DNA from: Clostridium sp.
GTDB taxonomy: Bacteria; Bacillota; Clostridia; Acetivibrionales; Acetivibrionaceae
Assembly (NCBI GenBank): GCA_012841175.1
Contig: DUVG01000177.1
Coordinates: 1 to 8,347 of the forward strand
Direction of reading: 5' to 3'
Length of the DNA stretch: 8,347 bases
The position numbers and the translations under genes were made by a program. Of this stretch, positions 6,263 to 8,347 are shown piece after piece. Numbering within the stretch: the stretch's first letter is position 1; each line of letters opens with the position of its first letter. Below the pieces are notes generated by a model. That model had not been told where the DNA came from. It was given only the letters and a program-made list of their open reading frames with translations, and made no database searches.

Positions 6263-6268
6263 TATAAT
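6263..6268 (+). promoter_or_regulatory. -10 element of the hcp promoter
   Basis: A perfect TATAAT lies 23 bp before the hcp ATG, placing the transcript start near 6275. No good -35 hexamer exists 16-18 bp upstream, consistent with a promoter that needs or is blocked by a regulator at the nearby dyad. Confidence 0.6.
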
Positions 6269-6291
6269 TTACCGTATAAGGAGGAAATTTT

Positions 6292-7920
6292 ATGACTATG
6301 TTTTGTTATCAATGTCAAGAAGCAGCAGGTGGAAGAGGTTGTACAATACGTGGAGTATGTGGGAAAAATGAACAAGTTGCAAAACTTCAAGACCTTTTAA
6401 TTTACACATTAAAAGGAATATCAGGCATTATTATTAAAGGAAAAATTAACAAGGATGAACTTGATAGTGTGAACTATGAGATGCTTAATAGTCTTTTTAT
6501 GACTATTACTAATGCAAACTTTGATGATAATGCTATTGAAAAGCAAATTAATAAAATGATTTCTATAAGAGATCAGCTAAAAGAAAAAGTAACAGCAGCT
6601 GATTTAAACGATGCAGCAAACTTCCAAGTAAGTTCTAAAGAAGATATGCTGGAAAAAGCAAGTGCTATAGGTGTACTTGCTACAGAAAATGAAGATATTC
6701 GTTCTTTGAGAGAAATGATTATATATGGAATTAAAGGTATGGCAGCTTATGCTGAACACGCAAAAAATATTGGAAAAGAAAACTCTGAAATTAATGAATT
6801 TATCTATGAAGCACTAGCAGCTACACTTGATGATTCCCTAACAGTTGACCAGCTTGTTTCACTTACGTTAAAAACAGGGGAACATGGGGTTAAAGTTATG
6901 GCTCTTTTAGATGAAGCTAATACTTCTAAGTATGGTAATCCAGAAATTACCGAAGTAAATATTGGAGTAAGAAACAATCCAGCAATTTTAATTTCTGGAC
7001 ACGACTTAACGGACCTAGAACAGTTGTTAGAACAGACAAAGGGCACTGGAGTAGATGTATACACTCATAGTGAAATGCTTCCAGCCCACTATTATCCTTA
7101 CTTTAAAAAGTATGATAATTTTGTAGGAAACTATGGAAATGCATGGTGGAAACAACTTAGTGAATTTGAGTCCTTTAACGGTCCAATTTTATTTACAACA
7201 AACTGTATTGTTCCACCAAGAAACGAAGAGGTGAGAAATAGAATATTTACTACAGGATCTTCTGGTTATCCTGGATGCAAACATATAGAACCTGATGAAA
7301 ATGGCAAAAAGGATTTTTCAGAAATTATAGAGCTTGCTAAAAATCTTCCAACACCTAATGAAATTGAAACTGGAAGTATTGTAGGAGGATTTGCTCACAA
7401 TCAGGTGATGGCATTGGCAGACAAGGTAGTGGATGCTGTTAAATCTGGAGCTATAAAAAAATTCTTTGTTATGGCAGGATGTGACGGCAGAATGAAATCT
7501 AGAGATTATTATACTGAGTTTGCTCAAAAACTTCCAAATGATACTGTTATTCTTACTGCAGGTTGTGCTAAATATCGTTATAACAAGTTAAAATTAGGTG
7601 ATATTGGCGGTATTCCAAGAGTACTTGATGCTGGTCAGTGTAATGACTCCTATTCTTTAGCTGTAATTGCACTAAAGCTAAAAGAAGTATTTGAGTTAAA
7701 TGACATTAACGAACTTCCTATTGTTTACAATATTGCTTGGTATGAGCAAAAAGCTGTAATTGTACTTTTAGCTCTTCTATATTTAGGTGTAAAAAATATT
7801 CATCTTGGACCAACATTGCCAAGCTTTTTATCACCAAATGTAGCAAAGGTTTTAGTGAAGGAATTTGGTATATCAGGCATTAATTCAGTTGATGAAGATA
7901 TTAAAGCATTTATGGCGTAA
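6292..7920 (+). CDS. hcp: Hybrid cluster protein / hydroxylamine reductase (class I)
   Basis: Hcp (prismane protein) is a cytoplasmic iron-sulfur-oxygen enzyme that reduces hydroxylamine to ammonia in vitro and is tied to nitric oxide and nitrosative stress defence. The N-terminal cysteines C5, C8, C17 and C23 have spacing CX2C-X8-CX5C, the pattern that binds a [4Fe-4S] cluster in class I enzymes. All eight hybrid-cluster ligands are present: H237 (SGHDL), E261 (HSEML), C305 (TTNCIVPP), C397 (AGCDGR), C425 (AGCAKY), C450 (GQCND), E485 and K487 (WYEQKAV). Their spacing closely follows the Desulfovibrio protein. The 542-residue length, with an intact second helical bundle, also fits class I and not the shorter class III. 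AAGGAGG (6278-6284) lies 7 nt before the ATG. A second ATG two codons later (6298) would give the family-like MFCYQCQE start but has 13-nt spacing. No adjacent hcr-type reductase gene is seen, so the electron donor is unknown. Confidence 0.97.
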   Translation: MTMFCYQCQEAAGGRGCTIRGVCGKNEQVAKLQDLLIYTLKGISGIIIKGKINKDELDSVNYEMLNSLFMTITNANFDDNAIEKQINKMISIRDQLKEKVTAADLNDAANFQVSSKEDMLEKASAIGVLATENEDIRSLREMIIYGIKGMAAYAEHAKNIGKENSEINEFIYEALAATLDDSLTVDQLVSLTLKTGEHGVKVMALLDEANTSKYGNPEITEVNIGVRNNPAILISGHDLTDLEQLLEQTKGTGVDVYTHSEMLPAHYYPYFKKYDNFVGNYGNAWWKQLSEFESFNGPILFTTNCIVPPRNEEVRNRIFTTGSSGYPGCKHIEPDENGKKDFSEIIELAKNLPTPNEIETGSIVGGFAHNQVMALADKVVDAVKSGAIKKFFVMAGCDGRMKSRDYYTEFAQKLPNDTVILTAGCAKYRYNKLKLGDIGGIPRVLDAGQCNDSYSLAVIALKLKEVFELNDINELPIVYNIAWYEQKAVIVLLALLYLGVKNIHLGPTLPSFLSPNVAKVLVKEFGISGINSVDEDIKAFMA

Positions 7921-7957
7921 AAAACATAAAAATTGGTATAATTAAAGGGAATGGAGT

Positions 7958-7984
7958 AAGAGGAGATAATATCTCCTCTTTTTT
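7958..7984 (+). terminator. Rho-independent terminator of hcp
   Basis: AAGAGGAGAT (7958-7967) pairs perfectly with ATCTCCTCTT (7971-7980) around an AAT loop, running into a T tract to 7984. It begins 37 bp after the hcp stop and is the strongest terminator in the window. Confidence 0.9.
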
Positions 7985-8161
7985 ATATTGTTTTTATATT
8001 GTATAAAGACAATTTCTTATTATGTTTTAAAAAAGTATCCTCAAAAATAATTTTTTATCGCATAATTAATATATAAAGGAAGTGTTTTTGTTTTTGTACA
8101 TGTATAGTAACCTATCTTTTTAAAATATAAAAATTTACACAAATAAGAGGGAGGAGTTCAA

Positions 8162-8347
8162 ATGAAACAAAAAACAACTGTGCTTTTGGCAATTATAATG
8201 TGCATTACAATTTTAATTACACCAAATGTAGAAGCACGTACTGTGACATCAAGTGAAATCGGTACTCACGGAGGATATGACTTTGAATTTTGGGTAGACT
8301 CAGGTTCAGGTTCTATGGTTCTAAAGGATGGAGGAACATTTAGTTGT
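8162..8347 (+). CDS. Secreted endo-1,4-beta-xylanase, glycoside hydrolase family 11 (5' part, cut by window edge)
   Basis: GH11 enzymes cut the beta-1,4 backbone of xylan outside the cell with a retaining two-glutamate mechanism. Only 62 codons are present. Residues 1-25 form a typical signal peptide: MKQK, a hydrophobic stretch (TTVLLAIIMCITILI) and a likely cleavage site after VEA, before RTVTSS. The mature start shows the family N-terminal strands: EIGTHGGYDFEFWVDSGSGS (about 32-51) and LKDGGTFSC (54-62), a pattern common in GH11 enzymes. The catalytic glutamates and any carbohydrate-binding or dockerin domain lie beyond the edge. GGAGG (8150-8154) is 7 nt before the ATG. The hcp terminator separates it from hcp, so it has its own promoter in 7985-8161. 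That stretch is very AT-rich and I could not pick out a convincing promoter or catabolite repression site in it. Confidence 0.88.
   Translation, partial: MKQKTTVLLAIIMCITILITPNVEARTVTSSEIGTHGGYDFEFWVDSGSGSMVLKDGGTFSC

Larger units (their letters stand above)
5845..6291. other. 447-bp divergent intergenic region between ytaF and hcp
   Basis: This spacer holds the 5' signals of two divergent genes: the ytaF leader dyad and -10 on the left, and the hcp dyad, -10 and ribosome-binding site on the right. The middle is AT-rich. It contains a short minus-strand open stretch with protein-like composition (5913-6053) and a plus-strand 40-codon ORF (6075-6197) without a ribosome-binding site. No RNA gene, mobile element or clear terminator is visible. 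Confidence 0.7.

Noticed and set aside
6804..7527. Minus-strand open frames inside hcp (6804-7064 and 7318-7527)
   Set aside because: They are shadows of hcp, which has every cluster ligand intact over this span.
7934..7942. Extended -10-like TGGTATAAT just after the hcp stop
   Set aside because: No -35 is present, and a transcript starting here would run straight into the hcp terminator within a few dozen bases.
8097..8104. TACATGTA palindrome upstream of the xylanase gene
   Set aside because: An 8-bp palindrome is expected by chance in AT-rich DNA, and it matches no operator I can name.

Overview
The window looks like a chromosomal stretch from a low-GC, anaerobic, endospore-forming Firmicute, most likely Clostridium or a close relative. 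The DNA is strongly AT-rich with A/T-ending codons. It carries two sporulation genes (spoIIR and a ytaF-type gene), a clostridial-style hybrid cluster protein, and the start of a secreted family 11 xylanase typical of plant-fibre degraders. No species is assigned.

Layout. A terminator-like hairpin (54-88) comes just before pyrG (CTP synthase, 105-1700), which ends at its own terminator. spoIIR (1956-2642) follows, behind a sigma-F-like promoter and before a strong terminator-like hairpin. Next are an MgtC/SapB membrane protein (2775-3467) with an extended -10 promoter, and an Orn/Lys/Arg decarboxylase (3722-5179) with a near-consensus sigma-A promoter. A ytaF-like gene on the minus strand (5844-5188) converges on the decarboxylase with only 8 bp between them. 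A 447-bp divergent spacer then separates ytaF from hcp (6292-7920). hcp ends at a clear terminator. The window closes with the first 62 codons of a GH11 xylanase (8162 to the edge).

How the genes work together. Most genes appear to be single transcription units with their own promoter or terminator, so this is a row of independent genes and not an operon. spoIIR and ytaF share a sporulation theme. pyrG serves nucleotide synthesis, the decarboxylase polyamine synthesis, hcp nitrosative or hydroxylamine stress, and the xylanase external hemicellulose breakdown. I see no mobile element, CRISPR array, tRNA or rRNA.

No clearly new multi-gene system is visible. The points most worth a second look are small: an EF-hand-like calcium loop in the YtaF-like protein, a CRP/FNR-like dyad over the hcp -35 region, a second dyad in the ytaF leader, a possible decayed gene on the minus strand between ytaF and hcp, and the hairpin directly before the pyrG ribosome-binding site.
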